Counted from the first letter of the stretch, positions 1-7,920 are shown. The stretch: DNA of 44,543 nucleotides from Bacteroidales bacterium (GCA_022768325.1 JALEMI010000085.1:1-44543); one strand, 5' to 3'. The notes: a model not told the origin generated them from the sequence alone. Program-made: numbers and translations.

Positions 1-60
1 AAGATGCTTCTCACACGCCTCCTCGCCGTCGAATTGCTTGCAAAAGTCTAACAGTTTCAT
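1..60 (-). CDS. IS1595-family (ISXO2-like) transposase, N-terminal fragment at window edge
   Basis: An ATG at 58-60 on the minus strand opens a frame that runs off the left edge of the window. The 20 visible residues read MKLLDFCKQFDGEEACEKHL. The pattern of a leucine-rich start followed by F..EE.C resembles the N-terminus of IS1595/ISXO2 transposases, just before their zinc ribbon. Only 20 residues are visible, so intactness, catalytic residues and element ends cannot be judged. If correct, the left edge of the window abuts a mobile element. No terminal inverted repeat was recognised in the DNA to its right. Confidence 0.5.
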   Translation of the reverse strand, partial: MKLLDFCKQFDGEEACEKHL

Positions 61-248
61 CTTGAATATCTTTCTGACATAAAGATACAAACTTTCGCCT
101 GTTTTGACGTAGAAGTTTTGTGTATTTTGCGGATAATCATAACGTTTTTCTTCCCCCACCCCCACGGCTATTTCATTTAGACCACTTGGCGAGTTATTTT
201 TAGTCCCAAGCGCAACCACTGGGTCGATGTGGCCGGAATGTAGTTTCT

Positions 249-349
249 GGACTTCCGTCCGGGCACATCCGTTTCGCGTATGTACCCGGTTACTGAGGTA
301 CGGCCTTTCAGACCAGCGGAGGTTGAAACAGGAGGGAGGCCGTTACTCA
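249..349 (-). ncRNA. Structured RNA candidate with two strong hairpins
   Basis: Two adjacent hairpins lie in non-coding DNA. The first pairs 337-343 with 300-306 (7 bp) and 346-349 with 294-297 (4 bp), separated by a 2x2 internal loop. The second pairs 280-289 with 259-268 over 10 bp with an 11-nt loop. Its only non-Watson-Crick position is a G.U pair if the minus strand is transcribed, but a C-A mismatch on the plus strand, which favours a minus-strand RNA. Next to it, 249-260 reads GGAC-GGAA-GUCC on the minus strand, a GNRA-type tetraloop stem that shares two bases with hairpin two. It was not matched to a named RNA family. The 90-codon minus-strand frame over this stretch looks fortuitous. 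Confidence 0.4.
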
Positions 350-402
350 TGATGATTTGATGATGTAAATGAAAGAGCCGCCCCCCCCCACCCCAAGAAA
401 AT

Positions 403-431
403 AAAAACCGGCAAGTTTCACAACTTGCCGG
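403..431 (-). terminator. Intrinsic terminator after the DUF3078 gene
   Basis: Perfect 10-bp inverted repeat (408-417 with 422-431, arm CCGGCAAGTT) with a 4-nt loop. On the minus strand it is followed directly by a T-rich run (TTTTTATTTT). It lies about 90 bp beyond the stop codon of the minus-strand gene ending at 518, so it fits as the end of that transcript. Confidence 0.85.
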
Positions 432-517
432 CAAAACCATTAAAACCAAATAAAACTCTAAAACTATGAAAAATCACCTACAAGGATTTATGCAATCCTC
501 GTGCCAAACTCGTCGCC

Positions 518-1882
518 TCAGAATGAATATTTGAACGAGATGGAGAAATTCTCTTTCACCTGGAACTTCTCGCTCTCGTTGTCAAAATACCTGAGTTCGA
601 GATTTAGGCGCGTCGAGATGAATCTATTAATCTGAAATTCAAAGACATTCTCCCAGTCGAACCTCTTGTTTCCGTTTTTACGGAAATACTCATAGAACAG
701 CTCGACACGGGTAATGTAATAGACGCCGTACATGATTGTCTTCTTCCAGTTGACGGTGATGGAGAAACCGTTGATGAAGTCCGCCCTCTTGCCCTCGTCG
801 ATGCCGAAGTTCGTGGGGTCGATGTCTGCCGTGTCCGCCACGACGGTGATGATTCCCGTATATGGCGAGAGGAGGACTGAGAGGTCGTCGCCGCGCTTGT
901 AGTCCATACCGAAGATGAACTGCAGATATGCCGGCGAGAGGAGCGTAGACTTGGGGCTCTCCTTCTCAATGTCGCTGCTGCTGTAATTGCGGAAGAGCTG
1001 CGTCTTGAACGAGAAGAGGAATGAGTAATACCACTTGTTGACGGCGTTGAAGCCGTATTTTGAGTTGATGTCCAAGAGGTCGTCGCTGACGCGGCCCTTG
1101 AGGGTCGACGTGTACGTCAGGCCGAGCTTGCTGGTGACGTTGGTCTCCCATTGGCTGCGGTCCTTGACGAATAGGGCTTTCCATCGGAAGTCGTGAAGAA
1201 GCGAGGCCGAGTTTTCGCCGCCCTTAATCCAGTTGTTCACGTAGAGCTGCGAGAATTGCAGGTTCTCCACTCCGCTCAGCGTCCAGGGGTTCACCTCCTC
1301 AACTTTCTTGGCTTTGAGCTCGTCGACAATGAAGGCTACGTCGGGCTTGAAGATTTTCGAAAGCCTCTCGTTGTCGTTCTCCTTGCTGTCCAAGAGGCGC
1401 CCCTCGCGTATGTCTTTCAGCAGGTCGGGAATCTCGTTCCACGTGTAGCGCATCAGCTCGGGGTGGGCGAAGATGATGTCCATGCGCGCGCGGTCAATGG
1501 GGTCCAGCCCCGCGGGGTCGGCAAAATTGTAGTCAACGCCGAGCGACTTGGTACGCATAAGGAAAGTGTCGCGCCGCGCCTTGGGTGTATATTGCGACTC
1601 GAAAGTGAACTGGGCGTCGATGGGGCGATAGTTGAGCATGAAGCCGGCTTTGTTTATCCGACGCTCGCGGAACTCCTCCTCGTTGAGCAGGTCTTTCAAC
1701 TTGGTCGTGTCGGGCTGCTCAATGCGGAGGAAGAGGGTGTCGCCGCCGGGCAGGATGGTGTCGGCCACTTCCATAATCTTGGTATCGTAGGGCCGGAGGG
1801 TCATCCAGAGGCTCTGCCCCTCCGCAGCCACGGCCGCATACAGGGCTGCGCACAAGGTCACGATTCGTCTAAGTCTTTTCAT
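518..1882 (-). CDS. DUF3078 family outer-membrane protein
   Basis: A 454-residue protein with an N-terminal signal peptide ending near residue 22. The middle holds the family hallmark of an aromatic/Asn-rich block (SQLYVNNWIKGGENSAS) followed by alternating strands such as WETNVTSKLGLTYTS. The C-terminus ends in aromatic beta-strand style (FSISFKYSF), as expected for a beta-barrel inserted in the outer membrane. DUF3078 proteins are found almost only in Bacteroidota and have no settled function. The N-terminal 130 residues are rich in charged residues and may be periplasmic. It starts 74 bp after the next gene upstream on the same strand and ends before a strong terminator. Family call is firm; role is unknown. 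Confidence 0.85.
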   Translation of the reverse strand: MKRLRRIVTLCAALYAAVAAEGQSLWMTLRPYDTKIMEVADTILPGGDTLFLRIEQPDTTKLKDLLNEEEFRERRINKAGFMLNYRPIDAQFTFESQYTPKARRDTFLMRTKSLGVDYNFADPAGLDPIDRARMDIIFAHPELMRYTWNEIPDLLKDIREGRLLDSKENDNERLSKIFKPDVAFIVDELKAKKVEEVNPWTLSGVENLQFSQLYVNNWIKGGENSASLLHDFRWKALFVKDRSQWETNVTSKLGLTYTSTLKGRVSDDLLDINSKYGFNAVNKWYYSFLFSFKTQLFRNYSSSDIEKESPKSTLLSPAYLQFIFGMDYKRGDDLSVLLSPYTGIITVVADTADIDPTNFGIDEGKRADFINGFSITVNWKKTIMYGVYYITRVELFYEYFRKNGNKRFDWENVFEFQINRFISTRLNLELRYFDNESEKFQVKENFSISFKYSF

Positions 1883-1956
1883 TCTGTGTGTCGGTTGTCT
1901 TGTGGATTAAGAGGTGTGGAGGAGAGAGCGGAGGAAGATGAGGTGGCCGCCCCACC

Positions 1957-2910
1957 CTACTCGCACTCGGGGCGAATGACCTCGTCGAGGCTCACACCCT
2001 CAGGCCATGTCACGCTTGTCGTGCCGCAGGTGTAGATGGCGGAGTGGAGCATGGTGTCGACGCTCAGGTCGAGGGTTGCGAGGCGGGGGTTGCCCGTCAC
2101 GTCGATGTCCCACAACGTGGCTCCGCACCGCGTCAAGTCCAGCTCGGAAATGTCGCATCGCGAGATGTGGAGCGTCCGCAGGTCGTTGCGCCCAAATTCT
2201 GCCATGCTGCCAAGCGTCACCTCGCGCAAGTTGCTACACGCCATGATGCGTATGTCGCACAAGAAGGGGCAGTAACGGAGGTCGATGCTCTCAATTCCGC
2301 AGGCGTCGATGTGCACCTCGCGCAGCCGGCTCAATCCGCGCAGGTCCAAACCCTTCATGTTGAGCCGCTCGATGCGGAGGGTCTGGATGTTTACGAAGTT
2401 ATCCAACCCCGTGAGGTCCACGGTGTCCTCGCCAGCCCATTTCCCGAGGTCGGTCAAGTCCAGTCCCGCCGTCGATGCGGTCTCGTATCCCTCCAGTACG
2501 CCGTCGCCATTGGTATCGAATCGGTCGAGGAGGAAGCGCAGCAGCAAGGGGTCGCTCATCTCCGCCGTGGTGGAGACCACAACGGTGCGCTCGGCAACAA
2601 GCGGGCCAAACGTGGCGGTGACGGTTGTCTGCCCAAATTTAAGGGCGGAGACAATGCCCGCCTGGTCAATGGTGGCAACGGTGGTGTCAGAGCTTGCCCA
2701 GACGAGCGGCGCGTGGGGAAATCCCGTGTTGGCGTCCTCGGGGTATGGGTGTGCCGTCATGAGGGTCGTGTCGCCTGGGGCAAGCTTGTCCGTGCGGCAG
2801 GTTATGTAGATGTGGTGCAGCTTGGTGTCGCTCTTGTCGCACCCTTGGGGCAAGACGAGGGCGGCCAGGGTCGCAACCGTCATTGCCAAAAAAGTTATTA
2901 TGCGTCTCAT
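1957..2910 (-). CDS. Lipoprotein with bacterial Ig-like domain and leucine-rich repeats
   Basis: I place the start at 2910 (MRRIITFLAMTVATLAALV...), because it gives a signal sequence ending at a lipobox-like LPQGC. A longer frame to 3039 would overlap the upstream permease gene. The mature part (317 residues in total) begins with a Big_2-type Ig domain (Lys/Asp-rich start, then WASSDTTVATID and FGQTTVTATFG). Next comes a calcium-loop-like DTNGDGVLEGYE, then leucine-rich repeats with LDLTDLGKW, LRIERLNMKGLDL and LREVHIDACGIESIDL rhythm. Likely a surface-exposed binding lipoprotein; ligand unknown. It sits 28 bp after the LptF/LptG-type gene and may share its transcript. Confidence 0.75.
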   Translation of the reverse strand: MRRIITFLAMTVATLAALVLPQGCDKSDTKLHHIYITCRTDKLAPGDTTLMTAHPYPEDANTGFPHAPLVWASSDTTVATIDQAGIVSALKFGQTTVTATFGPLVAERTVVVSTTAEMSDPLLLRFLLDRFDTNGDGVLEGYETASTAGLDLTDLGKWAGEDTVDLTGLDNFVNIQTLRIERLNMKGLDLRGLSRLREVHIDACGIESIDLRYCPFLCDIRIMACSNLREVTLGSMAEFGRNDLRTLHISRCDISELDLTRCGATLWDIDVTGNPRLATLDLSVDTMLHSAIYTCGTTSVTWPEGVSLDEVIRPECE

Positions 2911-2938
2911 TATCAGCTGCTTTAGGGGAGGAAAAGGT

Positions 2939-4021
2939 CTACTTCGGAGCCTTGACGTAGAGGACGGCACCAATGATGCCGAAGCATATATTAGGCAGCC
3001 AAACGGCCAGGAGAGGGGGCATATTGCCATTGATGGCAAACGTCTGCGAGACGGTCAGGAAGAGGATGTAGACAAAGCTCAACACGAGACCTATGCCGAT
3101 ATACTTGCCCATTCCGCCGCGCGTCTTACGCGACGAGAGGCTCACGCCGATAAGGGTGAGGATGAACGACGCGAAGGGCGTGGCCCGCCGTTTATATAGC
3201 TCGATGGCGAACTCCTCGGTGTTGCCTATGTTGCGCTCCACAAGCTCGGAGATGTGGGTTGTCAGCTCGGTGGAGGTCATCATCTCGAAGCTCTTGCGCT
3301 CTTTCTTGAAGTCCGACGGGCGGATGTTGATGGAGGTGTCAATCTCGGCAACGGTGCTGAGTTTGTGGCGTATGCCGTCGGCCTCAAAGTCCCATATTGT
3401 GCAGTCGCGCAGCTTCCACCGCGTCGTGATGGAGTCGTAGGTTATAGTGCGGGCCGCCAGGCGGGACACCATCTTTTTGCCGTCGAATTTTTGGATGTCG
3501 AACCTGTCGCCACTCTCGCGGAAGGAGTAGTAACGCCCCATGTAGACGTACACGCCCGGGGAGATTTGCATGTGCATATCGGCAAGACCCGTCTCCCGGC
3601 GGCTCTTGACGTATTTGTTTTCAAAGTCAATGCGCGTCCTGTTGGCAAGGGGGATTACCCAGCTGGCCAAGACGAATGTTATTACCGCAATGATGAACGA
3701 GCCCACAAAATAGGGGAACATGAGGCGACGGAAGCTGACGCCGCTGGCCAAGATGGCCACAATCTCAGTCTGCCCCGCCATCTTCGACGTGAAGAATATT
3801 ACGGCAATGAACACCAACAGCGGCGAGAGCATATTGGCATAGTAGGGCAAGAGGTTCAAGTAGTAGTCGAAGACAATGGCCGAGAGTGGGGCGTGGCTGT
3901 CCATGAAGTCGTCAACTTTCTCGACGAGGTCGAAGACGATGACGATGGCCAGTATTATGGCCACGATAAAGAAGTACGTCCCGAGGAACTTCTTTATGAT
4001 GTATTTATCGAGTATCTTCAC
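2939..4021 (-). CDS. LptF/LptG (YjgP/YjgQ) family permease
   Basis: A 360-residue protein with the YjgP/YjgQ architecture: an N-terminal amphipathic start (MKILDKYIIKKFLGTYFF), three early membrane helices, a central periplasmic beta-jellyroll region (about residues 120-265) and three C-terminal helices (FILTLIGVSLSS, IGIGLVLSFVYILFLTVS, LPNICFGIIGAVLYV). The motif 'GQTEIVAILASGVS' is typical of the loop contacting the LptB ATPase. LptF and LptG are the membrane subunits of the complex that extracts lipopolysaccharide from the inner membrane and passes it to LptC/LptA. LptF and LptG cannot be told apart here. No lptB or partner permease is adjacent. Confidence 0.9.
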   Translation of the reverse strand: MKILDKYIIKKFLGTYFFIVAIILAIVIVFDLVEKVDDFMDSHAPLSAIVFDYYLNLLPYYANMLSPLLVFIAVIFFTSKMAGQTEIVAILASGVSFRRLMFPYFVGSFIIAVITFVLASWVIPLANRTRIDFENKYVKSRRETGLADMHMQISPGVYVYMGRYYSFRESGDRFDIQKFDGKKMVSRLAARTITYDSITTRWKLRDCTIWDFEADGIRHKLSTVAEIDTSINIRPSDFKKERKSFEMMTSTELTTHISELVERNIGNTEEFAIELYKRRATPFASFILTLIGVSLSSRKTRGGMGKYIGIGLVLSFVYILFLTVSQTFAINGNMPPLLAVWLPNICFGIIGAVLYVKAPK

Positions 4022-4042
4022 TATCAGTTGATTATCACCGTT

Positions 4043-4747
4043 TTAACCAATCTCGGACGTTCTCCTGAGAGCCTCTTCGTCCAAGATTGCTATGCTTCGC
4101 CCTTTGGTCTCGATAATTCCTTCGGTCACAAAAGTGGCGAGCGTCCTGATGGCGTTCGCCGTGTTCATGTTCGAGAGTTGGCCCAACTCTTCGCGCGTCA
4201 GGAGAATGTCGATGCATTGCGTCCCCGCCGCGTAGCCAAAGGTGTCGCACAAGAACAGGAGGCTGTCTGCCAATCGGCCACGCAACTGCTTGTGGGTCAT
4301 GGCCCAGAGGCGATGCTGCGCGTCCTTCACCTGCTTGGCCATGATGCGCGTCACTTGCCCGGCCATTTTTGTGTTTTGGGCAAATATGTCGAGCGCAAGC
4401 CTCCGCGAGATTCCAACAAGCTCCGTCGGCTCTATGGCCGTGGCTGTCGTCGAATGCTTCTCGCCCGCAATTATGGCGCGGTATCCGGCAATCTCCCCCG
4501 GTCCGCGCAGCCCGACGATGACGCCCTCGTCGTCTTGGCGGCCAATCTCTATCTTTAGCTTCCCCGAGCGGATGTAATACAGGGTGTCCGCCTTGTCGTT
4601 CTCGCAGAAGAGTTCAGCGCGGCGCGGCAAGTCTATTACATAGCCCGACTCCCACACCTTAGCCCTCTCGCCAATGGTCAGCAGCGAGGCCATGCCCTTG
4701 CGCCACGTGGTGTCAATGGCCGCCTCGCTAAGTGAAGTCTTCTTCAT
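4043..4747 (-). CDS. Crp/Fnr family transcriptional regulator
   Basis: About 234 residues from the MKKTSLSEAAID start (another in-frame ATG lies two codons upstream at 4753). An N-terminal cyclic-nucleotide-binding fold shows DTLYYIRSGKLKIEIG and LRGPGEIAG. A long dimerisation helix follows, then a C-terminal winged helix-turn-helix (LTREELGQLSNMNTANAIR) and the wing ETKGRSIAILD. No Fnr-type cysteine cluster is seen at the N-terminus, so an iron-sulphur oxygen sensor is unlikely. The arginine that binds cAMP phosphate in Crp is not obvious, so the ligand is open. It lies 21 bp upstream of the LptF/LptG gene in the same direction. Targets cannot be told from sequence. Confidence 0.88.
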   Translation of the reverse strand: MKKTSLSEAAIDTTWRKGMASLLTIGERAKVWESGYVIDLPRRAELFCENDKADTLYYIRSGKLKIEIGRQDDEGVIVGLRGPGEIAGYRAIIAGEKHSTTATAIEPTELVGISRRLALDIFAQNTKMAGQVTRIMAKQVKDAQHRLWAMTHKQLRGRLADSLLFLCDTFGYAAGTQCIDILLTREELGQLSNMNTANAIRTLATFVTEGIIETKGRSIAILDEEALRRTSEIG

Positions 4748-4877
4748 AACCATTGCGACACGCTGTTTTTTTTTGGGATGTCGGATTCCGCTGAGGCCGC
4801 CCCGCATACACATCTGCGCCCACGGCGACCACCGGCACGAAGGTGACAGCCCACGGCAAACGCCCTGGTAGCTGTCT

Positions 4878-5888
4878 CTAATTCACAATGTGATTGTAGG
4901 TTATCGTTCCGCGCTGCGTTACGGGCTTCGACGGGTCGGCGTTAAACTTGGCCTTCTTGGCGGCGGCAATGTCGGCGGCCCATACCTTCTGGTCCTGAAT
5001 TGTCGTGCCTTGCATCTTGACGTTGGCGCTCACGACATTTCCGTTCTTGTCGACTACGATTTCGACAACCACCTTGCCCGGGCTTTGCACCTTGACCGAC
5101 GGTTTTGGCAACGTACCTTCGAGCGAACGCCCTTCGAGCGAGAAGCTGGAGCCGTGGCCTGAGCCGCCGCCCGTTGTTGAGCCTGTCGCACCGCCGGTCA
5201 GGCTGCCTTGGTTGCCTTGACCAGTGCCGTTACCTTGGCTGCCGCTTGTGCCTGTTCCCTTGCCCGAGAATCCTTTGCTGACGGCATTGCGAGCCGCTTC
5301 GGCGGCGGCAGCTTTGCGTTTTGCCTCTGCTTCGGCTTTTGCTTTGGCCTCTGCCTCTGCCTTAGCCTTGGCTTCCGCCTCAGCTTTTGCCTTGGCTTCT
5401 GCGGCTGCCTTGGCTTTTGCCTCCGCTTCGGCTTTCGCCTTGGCCTCGGCCTCTGCCTTGGCGCGAGCCTCGTCGGCTTTCTTCTTTGCCTCGGCTTCGG
5501 CTTTCGCCTTGGCCTCCGCCTCGGCGCGTTTCTTGGCCTCGGCCAGTGCCGCCGCCTCCTCAAAGTCTTGCGTCGAGGTGGTTTGTCCGTCGGCTTTTGG
5601 CTCTGCCGCCTCTGCGGGCTCCGAAGGCTTGGCCTCTTCTTCTGGCTCAGGTTCGGGTTGCGACTCTGCGGGAGCAGACTGCGTGGGCTGGCTGGCTTGT
5701 GCGGGCGCAGGCTCCTCGGAGCCGCTACCGTCGGGCGTAAAGCCATAGTTGAGCAGCAGCCCCTCCTCCTCTTTCCGCTCGGCCGTCATGGTCGTATAGT
5801 AGCAGAGGAGGGCGAGGACGATGTGGAACAGCACTGTGCCCACAAATCCGCGACCGCGGTAATTTTTATCTGAGCTGTTCTGTTCCAT
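4878..5888 (-). CDS. tonB: TonB-family energy transducer with TolA-like helical linker
   Basis: A 336-residue protein with a short cytoplasmic N-terminus and one membrane helix (about residues 15-34). It has an acidic Pro/Glu-rich stretch, then a very regular Ala/Lys/Glu repeat region (about residues 105-195, repeating AEAKAK/AEAEAK units) predicted to form a long single helix. A Gly/Ser-rich hinge and a C-terminal TonB-type domain (VVVEIVVDKNGNVVSANV, then ITYNHIVN) follow. It should span the periplasm and pass proton-motive energy from ExbB/ExbD to outer-membrane receptors. The Ala/Lys/Glu helix resembles domain II of TolA, so a Tol-like role is an alternative. Its ATG overlaps the exbD stop by one base (TAATG), so the two are translationally coupled. 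Confidence 0.85.
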   Translation of the reverse strand: MEQNSSDKNYRGRGFVGTVLFHIVLALLCYYTTMTAERKEEEGLLLNYGFTPDGSGSEEPAPAQASQPTQSAPAESQPEPEPEEEAKPSEPAEAAEPKADGQTTSTQDFEEAAALAEAKKRAEAEAKAKAEAEAKKKADEARAKAEAEAKAKAEAEAKAKAAAEAKAKAEAEAKAKAEAEAKAKAEAEAKRKAAAAEAARNAVSKGFSGKGTGTSGSQGNGTGQGNQGSLTGGATGSTTGGGSGHGSSFSLEGRSLEGTLPKPSVKVQSPGKVVVEIVVDKNGNVVSANVKMQGTTIQDQKVWAADIAAAKKAKFNADPSKPVTQRGTITYNHIVN

Positions 5889-6280
5889 TATTTGGCTCGC
5901 GTGGCCAATATGAGTTTATACTTGTTCTTCTTGGCAATGTTCATGACCTTGACGACTTCGCGCATGGGTACGGTCTCGTCGACGTGGAGCGCGATGTACA
6001 TCTCTGGTTCCTGCCCCAGTTTGGCTTGCAAGGCGGGTTCGAGTTCGTCGTATGAGACGCGCTTTGTCTCGACATAATAGCGCAAGTCGGCCGTTATTGA
6101 GACCGAGGTCTGAGGCTTGGCCGAGGTCTGGTTCTTGCTTTGCGGCAACACCAGTTTGAGGGCGTTGGGGTGGACGAGCGTCGAGGTCAGCATGAAGAAG
6201 ATGAGCAACAAGAAAATGATGTCGGTCATCGACGACATATTGAACGTCGAGCTAATTTTTTGACCTTTTTTGAGTGCCAT
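5888..6280 (-). CDS. exbD: ExbD/TolR biopolymer transport protein
   Basis: A 130-residue protein with a single N-terminal membrane helix (MTDIIFLLLIFFML) that carries the conserved membrane aspartate (about Asp20), the protonatable residue of ExbD/TolR. It is followed by a small periplasmic domain (SVSITADLRYYVETKRVSYDEL). In the ExbB-ExbD motor this subunit couples proton flow to TonB movement. It sits 21 bp downstream of exbB and overlaps tonB by one base, forming a three-gene operon in the order exbB-exbD-tonB. Only one ExbD copy is present here, whereas many Bacteroidota have two in tandem. Confidence 0.93.
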   Translation of the reverse strand: MALKKGQKISSTFNMSSMTDIIFLLLIFFMLTSTLVHPNALKLVLPQSKNQTSAKPQTSVSITADLRYYVETKRVSYDELEPALQAKLGQEPEMYIALHVDETVPMREVVKVMNIAKKNKYKLILATRAK

Positions 6281-6301
6281 GTTTATCGCTCCTTTCTGGC
6301 G

Positions 6302-6991
6302 TTAGGCTGTCGGGTCGTTGAGGAGGTCCATGAACTCCATGGTGCGGGTCTCAAGCGTTGCGACGACGCGGTCCACACGGCTAACGAGGTAGTTGTGGGC
6401 AAAGTAGGCAATGAGGCCGACAATGAGGCCGCCTACGGTCGTGACGAGAGCTGTGTAGATGCCGCCTGCCAACGAGCTGACCTCGATGTTGTTGCCCGCG
6501 CTGGCCATTTGGAAGAAGGCCTCAATCATGCCCGTAACGGTGCCGAGGAAGCCAATCATTGGGCCGCCACCAGAGATGGAGGCCAGGCTGGCAAGCCCCT
6601 TCTCAAGACGCGCCACCTCGATGTTGCCGGCGTTCTCCACGGCTGTCTGGATGTCGTTGAGAGGGCGACCGATACGGCTGATGCCCTTGGCCACGAGACG
6701 CGCCACAGGGTTGTCGGTCTGCTCGCATAGGTTGCGGGCGTTCTCGATGTTACCGCTGTGGATGTAGTCCTTAATCTTGCTCATGAAATTCTTGTCCTCT
6801 TTCAGGGCGTTGCGCAAGGCGGCGTTGCGCTCGAAGAAGACGTAAACGGCGTAGACTGACATGGCCAGCAACACCCACATAATCCATCCGCCTGCCAAAA
6901 AGAGGTCTATAACGTTGAGAGACTGTTGCTCTACCATCTCGCCGGCCGCGTCGGTCAGCATTTCGGCCTCTTGGCCAACTTCTTGTATCAT
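6302..6991 (-). CDS. exbB: ExbB/TolQ/MotA family proton channel
   Basis: A 229-residue protein with three membrane helices. The first is GGWIMWVLLAMSVYAVYVFF, preceded by an extra-cytoplasmic N-terminus. The second and third follow the cytoplasmic loop, with the family signature GGPMIGFLGTVTGMIEAFF and the helix ALVTTVGGLIVGLIAYFAHNYL. ExbB forms the pentameric channel around ExbD in the inner membrane. This is the first gene of the exbB-exbD-tonB operon. The minus-strand DNA just upstream holds a weak -7-like box TATTTTCG (7058-7065), one mismatch from TAnnTTTG. That would give a leader of roughly 60 nt, but this is only suggestive. Confidence 0.93.
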   Translation of the reverse strand: MIQEVGQEAEMLTDAAGEMVEQQSLNVIDLFLAGGWIMWVLLAMSVYAVYVFFERNAALRNALKEDKNFMSKIKDYIHSGNIENARNLCEQTDNPVARLVAKGISRIGRPLNDIQTAVENAGNIEVARLEKGLASLASISGGGPMIGFLGTVTGMIEAFFQMASAGNNIEVSSLAGGIYTALVTTVGGLIVGLIAYFAHNYLVSRVDRVVATLETRTMEFMDLLNDPTA

Positions 6992-7434
6992 CTTGTATTT
7001 TTGTGTTGTTCGGGATTCTAATTATTGCCCTTGCCGCGCCCATATTGCGGCCTTTCGCGAAAATAATCTATTTCGGTTTATTATGCGATTGGCGGCCGCG
7101 CCATTTTGCATCATGATTGGCCTTTATGGTTCACCGTCAGGCGTGTGGCGACGTACGTATGGGGGGGCGCCTCCCGAGGCTACTTGTGTCGGCGCCACTC
7201 TTTTTTCGACTTGCCCATTCTTTCAAAGATGGCGTCTAATTCTCTTTATACTGGACCCGGGGGGCATCCGCTTTTTGAGCTCTACTTATGTGAGGAAGAG
7301 TCTACACCCCAAGTTGGAAAACCTCCCCCCCCCTTCACACACACCACAGGCGCATCGGCGCAGGGGGGGATGTAGCACCCTTCCGTCGCCGATGCGCCTG
7401 TCGTTTTGTGCGCTGTTTTGGCTTGCGCCAATGG
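6992..7434. other. Long non-coding stretch between exbB and fur
   Basis: This 443-bp stretch has no convincing gene; the frames that span it have low-complexity translations. It holds the exbB upstream region, a GGCGCC...GGCGCC inverted pair near 7166-7195, several homopolymer runs (G7 at 7161-7167, G6 at 7259-7264, C9 at 7325-7333, G7 at 7363-7369) and the fur terminator hairpin. No Fur-box-like palindrome was recognised with confidence. Confidence 0.6.
7346..7401 (-). terminator. Large hairpin downstream of fur
   Basis: Perfect 15-bp inverted repeat (7346-7360 with 7387-7401, arm ACAGGCGCATCGGCG) around a 26-nt loop, 33 bp beyond the fur stop codon. The arm position fits transcript termination or 3'-end protection for fur. 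No T-run follows on either strand and the loop is longer than usual for an intrinsic terminator, so a different structural role is possible. Confidence 0.5.
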
Positions 7435-7920
7435 CTATTTCTCTGCTTGCTTAAAGTCCGGCAGTCGCTTATTGTTCTGCGTGCATTTGCTGCAAAGCCC
7501 GTAAATGTAGAGGGAGTGGTGCGAAACGAGGAACTGCTCCTTCTCGGCGGCCTCCTCAATCAGGGCGGCCACGCGGTTGTCCGGCACCTCGATTATGTTG
7601 CCGCAGCCGAGGCATATCAGGTGGTCGTGAGGCTTGGCGTCGTAGGCCCTCTCATATTGGGCTTGATTCTTGCCGAATTGGAGTTTTATGACGAGGCGGC
7701 ACTCCATCAGGAGGTCAATCGTATTGTAGAGAGTGGCTCGGCTCACGCGGTAGTTCTTCTCTTTCATGTAAGAGTAGAGCTCCTCGATGTCGAAGTGTCC
7801 TTTTCGGCTATATATCTCGTCCAATATGGCAAAACGCTCGGGCGTCTTTCGGTGTCCCTGTACCTCTAAGTATTTGGTAAAGAGTTCTTTGACGGTCTCA
7901 CGTATGTCTTTATTCTCCAT
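7435..7920 (-). CDS. Fur-family metalloregulator
   Basis: A 161-residue protein with the Fur fold. An N-terminal winged helix ([20 protein letters not shown], then [15 protein letters not shown]) is followed by a dimerisation/metal domain with [10 protein letters not shown] and GLCSKC, the two Cys-x2-Cys pairs of the structural zinc site, and HHSLYIYG. These are the features of Fur, PerR and Zur, which repress metal-uptake or peroxide genes when metal-bound. The sequence does not distinguish between the three. It lies just downstream, on the same strand, of nothing co-oriented, and is divergent from the DUF3467 gene. It neighbours the exbB-exbD-tonB operon, which iron regulators commonly control, but that link is inferred. 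Confidence 0.88.
   Translation of the reverse strand: MENKDIRETVKELFTKYLEVQGHRKTPERFAILDEIYSRKGHFDIEELYSYMKEKNYRVSRATLYNTIDLLMECRLVIKLQFGKNQAQYERAYDAKPHDHLICLGCGNIIEVPDNRVAALIEEAAEKEQFLVSHHSLYIYGLCSKCTQNNKRLPDFKQAEK

Noticed and set aside
177-449. 90-codon minus-strand frame
   Set aside because: It overlaps strong hairpins, a C-rich run and a terminator, and its translation has no recognisable domain. Better explained as non-coding, probably structured RNA.
2044-4558. Long plus-strand frames opposite the lipoprotein, LptF/LptG and Crp genes
   Set aside because: GC-rich codon usage creates open antisense frames; the minus-strand genes have clear family motifs.
5300-5560. Short tandem repeats as a possible CRISPR or satellite
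   Set aside because: The repeats are in-frame codons of the Ala/Lys/Glu helix of the TonB-like protein, not spaced direct repeats.
5208-5873. Long plus-strand frames opposite tonB, rich in Leu/Gly/Cys or Ala/Ser
   Set aside because: They are the complement of the Ala/Lys/Glu repeat region and inherit its periodicity.
7106-7375. 89-codon plus-strand frame in the exbB-fur spacer
   Set aside because: Translation is low-complexity and crosses homopolymer runs and the fur hairpin; no sign of a real protein.
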